A stretch of 64,000 bases of DNA, from the NCBI GenBank assembly GCA_002454045.1, contig DKID01000016.1:30211-94210 (forward strand). Reading direction: 5' to 3'. Of this stretch, positions 34,910 to 43,256 are shown one piece after another. A program made the position numbers and the translations under genes. Below the pieces are notes generated by a model that saw nothing but the letters and a program-made list of their open reading frames with translations, was not told where the DNA came from and did not search any database. The stretch's first letter is position 1, and each line of letters opens with the position of its first letter. This DNA comes from Nitrospina sp. UBA6727 (lineage in GTDB: Bacteria > Nitrospinota > Nitrospinia > Nitrospinales > VA-1).

Positions 34910-35497
34910 CTAAAGAACTCCTTTGGTGGAAGGAACTTCTTTGCGACGCGGGTCCAGTGTGCAGGCGGAATCTAAAGCGCGGGCGAAAGATTTGAACAGC
35001 GCTTCCGTGATGTGGTGAAGATTATTCCAGTACGGCGAATTGAAGTGCAGGGTCATTTTGCTGTTGGCGGAAAAGGCTTGGAAAAATTCCGGCACCAATT
35101 CGACATCGAACTCGCCAAGTTTGGCTTTGGGAAGTTTTAGATTGAACACGAAAAACGCGCGACCGCTGATGTCGACGACGCACTGCGCCAAGGCTTCGTT
35201 CAAGGGCGCGCTGGCTTCTGCAAATCGGCGGATACCTTTTTTATCTCCTAACGCTTTATGAAACGCTTGCCCCACGGCTATGCCGACGTCTTCCACCGTG
35301 TGATGAGAGTCGATGCGAGTATCGCCTTCGGCTTTGACCGTCAAGTCAAAATAACCGTGCCGTGCTAACTGCGACAACATGTGGTCCAAAAATGGGACGG
35401 GGGTCTGAATGTTCTGAACGCCGGTGCCGTCCAAATTCAAATGGACTTCAATTTTGGTCTCGGTGGTGGAGCGCTTGACTTCGGCAGTTCTAGCCAT
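34910..35497 (-). CDS. hisB: Imidazoleglycerol-phosphate dehydratase
   Basis: A monofunctional dehydratase of histidine synthesis, 195 residues, without the phosphatase domain found in enterobacterial HisB. The two manganese-binding repeats appear as HHTVEDVGIAVGQAFHKAL and NLHHITEALFKSFARAL. N-terminal VHLNLDGTG and VPFLDHMLSQ are typical. It overlaps the end of dxs by 8 bases and is followed without gap by hisH. Confidence 0.97.
   Translation of the reverse strand: MARTAEVKRSTTETKIEVHLNLDGTGVQNIQTPVPFLDHMLSQLARHGYFDLTVKAEGDTRIDSHHTVEDVGIAVGQAFHKALGDKKGIRRFAEASAPLNEALAQCVVDISGRAFFVFNLKLPKAKLGEFDVELVPEFFQAFSANSKMTLHFNSPYWNNLHHITEALFKSFARALDSACTLDPRRKEVPSTKGVL
34918..34924 (-). promoter_or_regulatory. 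Shine-Dalgarno supporting the TTG start of hisH
   Basis: AAAGGAG on the minus strand, inside the last codons of hisB, 8 bases before TTG 34909. It makes a noncanonical TTG start convincing. Confidence 0.75.
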
Positions 35498-37520
35498 TCA
35501 AAGGTTGCCTCATTTTGATTTCCGCCTTGTTGCCATTTCCGGAAGGGGATGACTTTTTACCGCGGACGAAACGGGACTTTTTTTCATCGCCCGTCAGCGA
35601 TTTTTTTTCGTTATCGGAAACTGTTTTTTCCGCCGCAGTTTCCGCCAACGTTTTATAAAACTTCGCGATGGTTTCAAACATGCCGTCCGGGTCCAACTTA
35701 AGTTTTTTGCGTTGCGCGTCGGCGGCCCCGTGCTCCAAAATAATATCGCCGACGCCAATACATTTTACCGGCACATTCGTCACCTGCTCTTCTTGCAAGG
35801 CTTCCAGAACCGCGGACCCGAATCCGCCTTTGAGGGAATGCTCCTCCGTGGTAATCAGGCACCGTGCTCGCTGGGCGTACTTGGTGATCAATTCTTTGTC
35901 CACCGGTTTCGCAAACCGCGCATTGATAACGGCGACGCTGACGTCGTCTTTCTCAAACTTGTCCGCCACTTGCCGCGCCCAATCGACCGTGTGCCCGTAC
36001 GCGAAAATGGCAATCTCCGACCCGTCGCGAATCACTTCGCCTTTGCCGATTTCAATCGCCGTTATTTTAGAGTCGAGCGACACGCCCAGCCCGGAACCTC
36101 TGGGATAGCGCAGGGCGGCGGGGCCTTGATGATAAATCGCCGTCTTCAACATGCGCCGTAATTCGTTTTCATCTTTGGGAGCCATCACCACCATGTTCGG
36201 CAAAGTGCGGAGAAACGCGATGTCGTACAAACCTTGATGCGTCGCGCCGTCTTCGCCGACTATCCCCGCCCGGTCCATGGCGAACGTCACCGACAAGTTC
36301 ATCAGACAGATGTCGTGAACAACTTGGTCATACGCCCTTTGCAAAAAGGTGGAGTAGATGGCCGCAACCGGGCGGAAGCCTTCTATCGAGAGCGCGCCCG
36401 CGAAGGCGACGCCATGTTGTTCCGCCATGCCGACATCAAAGGTGCGGTCGGGAAACTCTTTTGCAAATTTATTGATTCCCGTTCCGTCGGGCATCGCCGC
36501 GGTGATACCGACGATCTTGTCGTCGTCCTTCGCCAGTTCAATCAAGGCGTCGGCGAACACGTTGGTGTAGGTCGGGTTGGCTTTCTTCTTGTGAAATATT
36601 CCCGTGGAAATATCAAAAGGCTTGGCGCCGTGCCAGACGTCTGCCTTCTCTTCCGCTTGCTCGTAACCTTTTCCCTTGCGGGTGATGACGTGCATCAACG
36701 TTGGGCCTTTAAGACTTTTCGCGGCGACGAACGTTTCGATTAACGCCGCAACGTCGTGGCCGTCTATCGGTCCCACATAACGAAAGCCCAGGTCTTCGAA
36801 CAAACGCCCGGGGATGAATATTCCTTTTATCGCTTCGTCCAACTTGTGCGCGTACCGCGAAATTTCTTTGCCGATACCGGGAACCGCTAACAAAAGTTGG
36901 TCGACCTCCCGCTTGATTTTCAGCATCACTTGCCCGGTCATAATTTTGCTGAGGTGCGCGGACATTCCGCCGATGTTCGCGGAGATGGACATTTCGTTGT
37001 CGTTGAGCACGACGATCATATCGTTCTGAATATGCCCGGTGTGATTGAGTCCTTCGAAAGCCATTCCCGCGGTCAGCGAACCATCGCCGATGACCGCGAC
37101 CACATCGTTGTCTTCATTCTTTAGATCCCGCGCTTTGGCAAAAGCCAACGCGGCGGAAATGGAAGTGCCGCCGTGACCGCAGTTCCAGTGGTCGTGCTCG
37201 CTCTCTTCCCGCTTGGTGAAACCGCATAACCCGCCTTGCTGGCGAAGCGTGTTAAATCGGTCGCGCCGTCCCGTCAACAATTTGTGGACGTAAGATTGGT
37301 GGCCGACATCCCAAACAAATTTATCTTTCGGACTGTCGAAGACATAATGCATCGCCAAGGTCAATTCCACCACGCCGAGGTTGGAGGACAGATGCCCGCC
37401 GGTTTCGGAAATGGTTGCCAGAAGAGTGTCGCGGATTTCTTGAGCGAGGAGCGGCAAGTCTTTCGCTGAAAGTTTTTTCAAATCGCGAGGACTGTCTATG
37501 CGATTTAATAGATTGCTCAT
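35490..37520 (-). CDS. dxs: 1-deoxy-D-xylulose-5-phosphate synthase
   Basis: A thiamine-diphosphate enzyme that joins pyruvate and glyceraldehyde-3-phosphate at the start of the MEP isoprenoid pathway, 676 residues. TPP motif GDGSLTAGMAFEGLNH begins near 145; His43 and the SYVHKLLTGR segment are conserved; the transketolase-like centre has DRAGIVGEDGATHQG. The last ~50 residues, after the expected end near 625, are a Lys/Ser/Glu-rich tail (TVSDNEKKSLTGDEKKS) encoded by repetitive DNA and look like an added low-complexity extension. Lies between ispA upstream and hisB downstream. Confidence 0.97.
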   Translation of the reverse strand: MSNLLNRIDSPRDLKKLSAKDLPLLAQEIRDTLLATISETGGHLSSNLGVVELTLAMHYVFDSPKDKFVWDVGHQSYVHKLLTGRRDRFNTLRQQGGLCGFTKREESEHDHWNCGHGGTSISAALAFAKARDLKNEDNDVVAVIGDGSLTAGMAFEGLNHTGHIQNDMIVVLNDNEMSISANIGGMSAHLSKIMTGQVMLKIKREVDQLLLAVPGIGKEISRYAHKLDEAIKGIFIPGRLFEDLGFRYVGPIDGHDVAALIETFVAAKSLKGPTLMHVITRKGKGYEQAEEKADVWHGAKPFDISTGIFHKKKANPTYTNVFADALIELAKDDDKIVGITAAMPDGTGINKFAKEFPDRTFDVGMAEQHGVAFAGALSIEGFRPVAAIYSTFLQRAYDQVVHDICLMNLSVTFAMDRAGIVGEDGATHQGLYDIAFLRTLPNMVVMAPKDENELRRMLKTAIYHQGPAALRYPRGSGLGVSLDSKITAIEIGKGEVIRDGSEIAIFAYGHTVDWARQVADKFEKDDVSVAVINARFAKPVDKELITKYAQRARCLITTEEHSLKGGFGSAVLEALQEEQVTNVPVKCIGVGDIILEHGAADAQRKKLKLDPDGMFETIAKFYKTLAETAAEKTVSDNEKKSLTGDEKKSRFVRGKKSSPSGNGNKAEIKMRQPLNG

Positions 37521-37538
37521 GTCGGACGGTTCCTAATT

Positions 37539-37589
37539 AAAATGTTCGCCGTGGCAAAATGTTCGTCGCGCTAAAATGTTCGTCGCACA
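37539..37589. repeat. Three 17-bp tandem units aaaatgttcgtcgc
   Basis: Units begin at 37539, 37556 and 37573 with an exact 17-bp period and share aaaatgttcg(c/t)cg. The last one is read as the C-terminal codons of ispA. The array fills the spacer between ispA and dxs. Confidence 0.75.
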
Positions 37590-38479
37590 AAGAACCGGGC
37601 AATGTCGCGGAGAGGGTCTGCCCGACCGTCAAATTCTTGCAGACACGCCACGCTTTCTTCGACCAGACTTTCGGCTTTGCGGCGCGACTCTTCCAATCCG
37701 TAAAGGGACGGGTAGGTCGCCTTATCTTTGGTCAAGTCGCCGCCCATGTCCTTCCCTATTTTTTTTTCATTGCCCGTGATGTCGAGGATGTCATCAACAA
37801 TTTGAAAGGCGAGCCCAACGTGAGCGCCGAACCGGGACAATGCACTCAACTGGCGGGGAGTAGCCTGACTAAGGATGCCGCCGCAACGGATGCAGGCTTG
37901 AATCAGAAACCCCGTTTTGTGAACGTGAATATACTCCAGAGTTTCCGCGTCGATCGGTTTGCCTTCCGATTCCAGGTCAACCACCTGACCGCCAATCATT
38001 CCTGCGGACCCCAGCGCCGTCGCCATTTCGTGGGCGGCGTCAAGAAGGCGCGCGGGCGGGACGGGCTTCATCCCCGCGGACTGCGTCATCAGGATGAAAG
38101 CCTGAGTCAGCAAAGCATCCCCCGTCAAAATGGCAACTGCTTCGCCGAAAACTTTATGGTTCGCGGGTTTCCCTCGCCGCAGGTCGTCGTTATCTAAGGC
38201 CGGGAGGTCATCGTGAATCAAGGTGTATGTGTGAATCAACTCGGCGGCCACCGCAAACGGCAACACCGCTTTTCGGTCTCCCCCCACTGCCTCCGCCGCC
38301 GCGATGACCAAGACGGGACGCAACCTTTTCCCCCCTGCGCGGAGACTATAATGCATCGCTTTGTGGATGACATCGGGGTAGGCATCCTGTTGCGGCAAGA
38401 GACTCAGCACCGCCGCGTCGATTATTTTTTTACCTTCAGAAAGGTACCGAGATGCGGACAACCTGTTCGACAAAATCAA
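37571..38479 (-). CDS. ispA: Short-chain polyprenyl diphosphate synthase (farnesyl/geranylgeranyl)
   Basis: A prenyltransferase of about 302 residues that condenses isopentenyl diphosphate with allylic diphosphates. The first Asp-rich motif is HDDLPALDNDD (Asp90/91) with the two-residue insertion of bacterial type II enzymes. The second is DDILD at 229-233. GGKRLRPVL (49-57) binds isopentenyl diphosphate. Product length (C15 or C20) is not certain. No ATG exists; TTG 38479 is the longest start, and TTG 38461 is an alternative. xseB, often adjacent, is absent. Its 3' end runs into a 17-bp tandem repeat. Confidence 0.92.
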   Translation of the reverse strand: MILSNRLSASRYLSEGKKIIDAAVLSLLPQQDAYPDVIHKAMHYSLRAGGKRLRPVLVIAAAEAVGGDRKAVLPFAVAAELIHTYTLIHDDLPALDNDDLRRGKPANHKVFGEAVAILTGDALLTQAFILMTQSAGMKPVPPARLLDAAHEMATALGSAGMIGGQVVDLESEGKPIDAETLEYIHVHKTGFLIQACIRCGGILSQATPRQLSALSRFGAHVGLAFQIVDDILDITGNEKKIGKDMGGDLTKDKATYPSLYGLEESRRKAESLVEESVACLQEFDGRADPLRDIARFFVRRTF

Positions 38480-38648
38480 TCAACAATCGTTATTGAAAAT
38501 ATAATTTGCGCGCCACCGTTCGGAAATTTTAGCACATATCCTTCCACCGTCAACTTTATTGTGCGCCTTCCCTCATCCCAGAAATCGTTAACTTATAATT
38601 CGCTGACGGAAAAATTTTACTCGGCATTTACACGAAGTTGGCAAGCGC

Positions 38649-38677
38649 TTGTGTTTTACAAAATGTTGATTTACTAT
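38649..38677 (+). promoter_or_regulatory. Possible promoter for nhaD
   Basis: TTGTGT (38649-38654), 17 bp, TACTAT (38672-38677), 51 bases before the nhaD ATG. The -10 is good and the -35 partial. The 249-base divergent spacer between ispA and nhaD holds no gene. Confidence 0.4.
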
Positions 38678-38728
38678 GAACGCCCCGCGCGGGAAAACTT
38701 TTCGCCCCTCTTCTCATAGGATCAAACA

Positions 38729-40048
38729 ATGCACAGTCTAACAGTTGCCTGGGTCGGTTATGCGTCGCTGATCTGTTTTTGCCTCGCCTACATCTTGGTC
38801 ATCTTTGAAGAGAATATCCACATGCGAAAATCCAAACCGGTCGTTTTGATCGGTTGTTTTATGTGGGCACTCATCGGCATTTATGAAGTCCAACACGGCG
38901 GCGGGAATGCGCGCGGCTACGTCAAAGAATTGGTCGTCGAAATCAGCGAACTGTTTTTCTTCCTCCTCGTCGCGATGACCTACATCAACACTCTCGACGA
39001 AAGAAACGTCTTCAAAGTGTTGCGGGCATGGTTGCTCAAAAAAGGGCTGGGATTTAGAAAATTATTTTGGGCGACGGGAGCCATCACGTTTCTGCTTTCA
39101 CCTCTCGCTGACAACCTCACCAGCGCCTTGTTGATGTCCACCGTAGCCCTCGCAGTCAGCAACGGCAACGGACGTTTCATCGTCCCCGCGTTCGTCAACA
39201 TCATCGTCGCCGCCAACGCCGGCGGAGTATGGAGTCCCTTCGGCGACATCACCACCTTGATGATCTGGACTGCCGGGAAAGTTCAGACCGTGGAGTTTTC
39301 CTACCTGCTGCTACCTTCCATCGTCAACTGGATCATTCCGGCGACCATCATGTATTTCTTCGTTCCCGACGAATACCCCGAAATGGGAGAAGACAAAGTG
39401 GCATTCAAACCCGGCGCCAAGGTCATCATCGGACTCGGCGTTTTTACAGTCGCCACCGCAGTATCTTTTCATCAATTCCTTCACCTTCCCCCGTTCATGG
39501 GAATGATGTTCGGACTCGGATTGTTGATGATGGAAGGATATTATCTAAAACGTTGGGGCGAACAAAAATACTACGAAGAAAAAGGAGTGCCCGGCGAACG
39601 CAGCAACCATCAGCGATTTGACATTTTCTCCAAAGTAGAACGAGTGGAGTTCGACACCCTGCTTTTTTTCTTCGGCGTACTCACCGCCGTCGGCGCACTA
39701 CAATACATCGGCTACCTCGCGCTAGTCAGCGAAAACATGTACGGAACCCTCGGCCCCACAATCTCCAACATAATCGTCGGCGTCCTTTCCGCCATCGTCG
39801 ACAACATCCCCGTTATGTACGCGGTGATCAAGATGAACCCAGCGATGGGACTCGACCAATGGTTGCTAATCACCCTGACCGCCGGGGTAGGAGGCAGTCT
39901 GCTTTCCGTAGGTTCCGCGGCGGGCGTCGCGGTGATGGGAGTTGACCGGGAACATTATTCGTTCATGCCCCATTTGAAATGGGCGCCCGTCATCGCGCTA
40001 GGTTACGCGGCGAGCATCGGTTGCTGGTACCTCGTAACACCGCACTAA
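38729..40048 (+). CDS. nhaD: NhaD-type Na+/H+ antiporter
   Basis: A 439-residue integral membrane protein of the ion-transporter superfamily with about eleven or twelve hydrophobic helices. Family-typical regions are FLLSPLADNLTSALLM, NAGGVWSPFGDITTLMIW and VDNIPVMYAVI, the paired re-entrant Asp/Asn/Thr motifs that bind cations. NhaD exports Na+ (or Li+) in exchange for protons and is common in marine and alkaline-adapted bacteria. AGGA precedes ATG 38729. Single-gene unit, convergent with comF. Confidence 0.93.
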   Translation: MHSLTVAWVGYASLICFCLAYILVIFEENIHMRKSKPVVLIGCFMWALIGIYEVQHGGGNARGYVKELVVEISELFFFLLVAMTYINTLDERNVFKVLRAWLLKKGLGFRKLFWATGAITFLLSPLADNLTSALLMSTVALAVSNGNGRFIVPAFVNIIVAANAGGVWSPFGDITTLMIWTAGKVQTVEFSYLLLPSIVNWIIPATIMYFFVPDEYPEMGEDKVAFKPGAKVIIGLGVFTVATAVSFHQFLHLPPFMGMMFGLGLLMMEGYYLKRWGEQKYYEEKGVPGERSNHQRFDIFSKVERVEFDTLLFFFGVLTAVGALQYIGYLALVSENMYGTLGPTISNIIVGVLSAIVDNIPVMYAVIKMNPAMGLDQWLLITLTAGVGGSLLSVGSAAGVAVMGVDREHYSFMPHLKWAPVIALGYAASIGCWYLVTPH

Positions 40049-40069
40049 ATTTTTTTCAGGCAGGACAAA

Positions 40070-40166
40070 ACATTTCGACCGCAACAAAACTTTTCGTCAC
40101 CGCAAAACTTTTCGCAACGACGGTGGTGACGACGGTGACGCGGCGGCGCGATGACGGCGGTGACGA
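40070..40166. repeat. Mixed repeat spacer between nhaD and comF
   Basis: The left part has units gcaacaaaacttttcgtcacc and gcaaaacttttcgcaacg, like the nuoE-nuoD spacer. The right part (40117-40166) is a cggtggtgacgacggtgacg tract. Both repeat styles are thus joined in one spacer. Confidence 0.6.
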
Positions 40167-40961
40167 TTAAAGACCCGTCCCTTTTCCTAAAACCACTCGC
40201 CCTACAGTGAACACATGAACTTCCCCGACACCTTCCTTCTTCAAAACTTTGGTCGCCTCATTAACCGTTGCCCCGGTCGTGAACACATCGTCCACCAGCA
40301 AAATATTTTTCCCCGCAACCAATTCGGGACGACTGACCTCAAACGCTCCTTTAACATTACGCGCTCTTTCCTTGCGGGTTATGTTCACCTGCGGCCGCGT
40401 CGCTTTGACCCGCTTCAACAATCCCCCTTCAAGCGGAAGTTTCAAAATCCGCGCGGCTTGTCGGGCGATGAGGAAAGCCTGATCAAATCCCCGCTCCTTC
40501 ATCCTGTTAAAATGCAGCGGCACCGGCGAGACGGTGAACCCTTGGCAAAAGTCGGGGTGCTCCGAAAAATATTTTTCCAGCAAAAAGTTTATTTCTGAAA
40601 GCACTCCCATCTGCTTGCGGTATTTGAACGCGTGAATCATCGTCCGCAAAACCGTGTCGAAAAATCCCAGAGACCGGGCGCGGTCAAATCGAAAAGAGTT
40701 TTGCCTGCAATCCCCGCACAAAAATTCCTCGTGCGGATAATCATAAGACAAGTCCGCAGGCACCCCGCACTGAAAACAATACGGTTGTCGGATAAACCCG
40801 ATGTCCTCTCGACAAGGAGCGCAGAGGCAACGGTCCGCCGCCGTGATTTTTCCGTCACAGGAAATACAGTTTTGCGGAAATACAAAGTCCAGTATTTTTC
40901 TGAATCCCCGCGAAACTTTATCGGCAAGTTTTCCTTTTGATGGCGAAACCTGTGGGAACAT
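40167..40961 (-). CDS. comF: ComF-family amidophosphoribosyltransferase-like protein
   Basis: A 264-residue protein. The N-terminal zinc-ribbon has CISC...CLCAPC, CFQC and CGDC pairs (about 35-95). The C-terminal phosphoribosyltransferase domain has the PRPP-binding motif NILLVDDVFTTGATVNE. ComF is needed for DNA uptake in naturally competent bacteria; its biochemical role is still unclear. GAGGA lies 5 bases upstream of ATG 40961. It is divergent from argD. Confidence 0.92.
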   Translation of the reverse strand: MFPQVSPSKGKLADKVSRGFRKILDFVFPQNCISCDGKITAADRCLCAPCREDIGFIRQPYCFQCGVPADLSYDYPHEEFLCGDCRQNSFRFDRARSLGFFDTVLRTMIHAFKYRKQMGVLSEINFLLEKYFSEHPDFCQGFTVSPVPLHFNRMKERGFDQAFLIARQAARILKLPLEGGLLKRVKATRPQVNITRKERARNVKGAFEVSRPELVAGKNILLVDDVFTTGATVNEATKVLKKEGVGEVHVFTVGRVVLGKGTGL

Positions 40962-41058
40962 AATTCCTCGCTGTCAACATAACGCCGACGACCGTCGTTA
41001 TATTTTTTTAAAATTTTTTATGCTACAGTCCCCGCTCCATTTACTCCCACGAAAACCG

Positions 41059-42255
41059 ATGAACCAAAACATCATCCAACTTACGGAAGAGCATGTCGCC
41101 GGAACTTACGACCGTTATCCGATTGTCGTCACAAGGGGAAGAGGTTGCAAGGTCTGGGACAAGTCGGGGAAGCCGTATGTTGATTTTGTCAGCGGCCTTG
41201 CCGTTAACAACCTCGGGCATTGCCATCCATCGGTCGTGGCGGCCATAAAAAAACAGGCGGAAAAACTAATCCACGTTTCCAATTTATACCATATTGAATC
41301 ACAATCTCGGTTAGCGGAAAAACTGACGTCCTTGAGTTTTGCCGACAAAATATTTTTCTGCAACAGCGGGACGGAAGCCATTGAGTCAGCGATTAAACTC
41401 ACCCGCAAATATTTTTTCGACCGCGGGCAATCTGAGAAAACCGACATCATCACCATGTGCAACTCGTTTCACGGTCGCACCCTCGGCGCGCTTTCGGCAA
41501 CGGCACAAAAAAAGTTTCACGTTGGATTCGAGCCGCTACTTCCACGCTTCAAATATATTCCCTTCGATGATTTGCAAGCAGCGCGGAAAGCAATAACCCG
41601 GAAGACCTGCGCGGTGCTGGTGGAGCCGATTCAAGGGGAAGGAGGGGTGAACATCGCCGCACCGTCCTACATCCGCGGACTAAAAAAACTCTGCCAGAAA
41701 AATGGCGCGCTCCTGATTTTCGATGAAGTGCAATCGGGCTTTGGTCGCACGGGAAAACTTTTCGCCTACGAACTCTATGATACGAAGCCAGACATTATGA
41801 CCATGGCGAAAGCCTTGGGGGGAGGCATCGCGATAGGAGCCATGGCCGGCACGAACCAGGTCATGAAATCTTTTGTTGCGGGAACTCACGCCGCGACCTT
41901 TGGCGGCAATCCCCTTGCCTGCTCCGCCGCTTTGGCTACTCTGAAAGTGATTACCGGGAAAAATTTTTTACGCAAAGTCAACGCAACCGGAATCTATTTT
42001 TTGAAACGGCTGAAAGAAATTGCCCGGGAAAATCCCGTCGTCAAAGAAGTTCGCGGCGCGGGAATGTTCCTCGCTTTGGAACTAAACCAGCCGGGGCACG
42101 AAATAGTTATCGACTGCATGAACCGCGGGTTTTTGATCAACTGCATCCAGCGGAACGTGTTGCGATTTATTCCGCCGCTCATCATTTCCCGAAAAGACAT
42201 TGACGGTTTGGTTTCCGTGCTGTCCGACAGTCTCGCTAAACTGAACGATAACTAG
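41059..42255 (+). CDS. argD: Acetylornithine aminotransferase
   Basis: A class III PLP aminotransferase, 398 residues, in arginine synthesis. Features: FVSGLAVNNLGHCHPSV, NSGTEAIESAIKL, NSFHGRTLGALSAT, ILIFDEVQSGFGRTG-like (here LLIFDEVQSGFGRTG) and the PLP Lys in MAKALGGG. ATG 41059 gives the usual N-terminus (MNQNIIQLTEEHVAGTYDRY); a few upstream in-frame codons are probably not translated. argF follows after 31 bases. Confidence 0.95.
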   Translation: MNQNIIQLTEEHVAGTYDRYPIVVTRGRGCKVWDKSGKPYVDFVSGLAVNNLGHCHPSVVAAIKKQAEKLIHVSNLYHIESQSRLAEKLTSLSFADKIFFCNSGTEAIESAIKLTRKYFFDRGQSEKTDIITMCNSFHGRTLGALSATAQKKFHVGFEPLLPRFKYIPFDDLQAARKAITRKTCAVLVEPIQGEGGVNIAAPSYIRGLKKLCQKNGALLIFDEVQSGFGRTGKLFAYELYDTKPDIMTMAKALGGGIAIGAMAGTNQVMKSFVAGTHAATFGGNPLACSAALATLKVITGKNFLRKVNATGIYFLKRLKEIARENPVVKEVRGAGMFLALELNQPGHEIVIDCMNRGFLINCIQRNVLRFIPPLIISRKDIDGLVSVLSDSLAKLNDN

Positions 42256-42286
42256 CAACCTTTTGAGTTTTAACAAGACACCGAAA

Positions 42287-43198
42287 ATGAAACGAGATCT
42301 TTTAACTGTCAACGACTTTAGCCGCGAAGAAATTCATGCCCTGTTCGAAAGGTCTGCGACATTGAAAGAAGAACGCCGCAAAGGAATCCAGCATCTACCC
42401 TTAAAAGGTAAGACGCTGGGGATGATTTTCAACAAACATTCAACGAGAACGCGCATATCATTTGAAGCGGGCATGTTTGAACTCGGCGGTCATGCGCTGT
42501 TTTTAACCGGCGACCAATTGCAACTGAACCGCGGCGAAACCATCAAGGATTCAGCGCGCGTACTTTCCCGATACTTGCACGGGATTTTGATCAGGACCTA
42601 CGATCACGACGAAGTCATCGCCCTCGCCGAACACGCGACGATACCTGTGATCAACGGGCTCACCGACCGCAATCATCCTCTGCAAATTCTTGCCGACATT
42701 TTTACTATCAAGGAAAAACTCGGTCGTATCGAAGGCGTGAAAGTGGCGTACGTAGGGGACGGAAACAATGTCGCGTACTCGTGGATGATGGGCGCGTCGT
42801 TAATGGGAATGCATCTGGTGATCGCCTGCCCCGAAAGTTGCCGTCCCGCCGCCGATTCAAACTTGGATAAAAATGCAAAAGTGGAAATTGTTGACGACCC
42901 GTTCGACGCCGTCAAAAAAGCGGACATCATTTACACCGACGTCTGGATAAGTATGGGGGATGAAAAAGATGCGGCGATTAAAAAAAAGCATCTCCTTCCT
43001 TATCAGATAAATCAGAAACTCGTCGACGCCGCGAAAAAAGATGTCATGGTCATGCACTGCCTTCCCGCGCACCGTGAAATGGAAATCACCGCGGAGGTTC
43101 TGGATAGCAAGCGTTCGATTGTTTTCGACCAAGCGGAGAATCGGCTTCACGTTCAAAAAGCTATACTGGAAAAACTGTTGTCGCCGTCGCGACCATGA
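42287..43198 (+). CDS. argF: Ornithine carbamoyltransferase
   Basis: Forms citrulline from ornithine and carbamoyl phosphate, 303 residues. The carbamoyl-phosphate motif is STRTRISFEAGMFELGG. The ornithine-side motifs are NGLTDRNHPLQILAD and VMHCLPAHREME. ATG 42287 is preferred to an in-frame TTG at 42263 because it starts MKRDLLTVNDFSREEI, the family N-terminus. Between argD and tgt on the same strand. Confidence 0.97.
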   Translation: MKRDLLTVNDFSREEIHALFERSATLKEERRKGIQHLPLKGKTLGMIFNKHSTRTRISFEAGMFELGGHALFLTGDQLQLNRGETIKDSARVLSRYLHGILIRTYDHDEVIALAEHATIPVINGLTDRNHPLQILADIFTIKEKLGRIEGVKVAYVGDGNNVAYSWMMGASLMGMHLVIACPESCRPAADSNLDKNAKVEIVDDPFDAVKKADIIYTDVWISMGDEKDAAIKKKHLLPYQINQKLVDAAKKDVMVMHCLPAHREMEITAEVLDSKRSIVFDQAENRLHVQKAILEKLLSPSRP

Positions 43199-43256
43199 CG
43201 GGGTCTGCTCCCCGGAAACACTCTCATCCGTTGCAATCTTTCATGCTCATTGTTCA

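Noticed and set aside
40968..40980. TTGACA on the minus strand as a comF -35 box
   Set aside because: It is too close to the comF start; a -10 box would fall inside the coding sequence.
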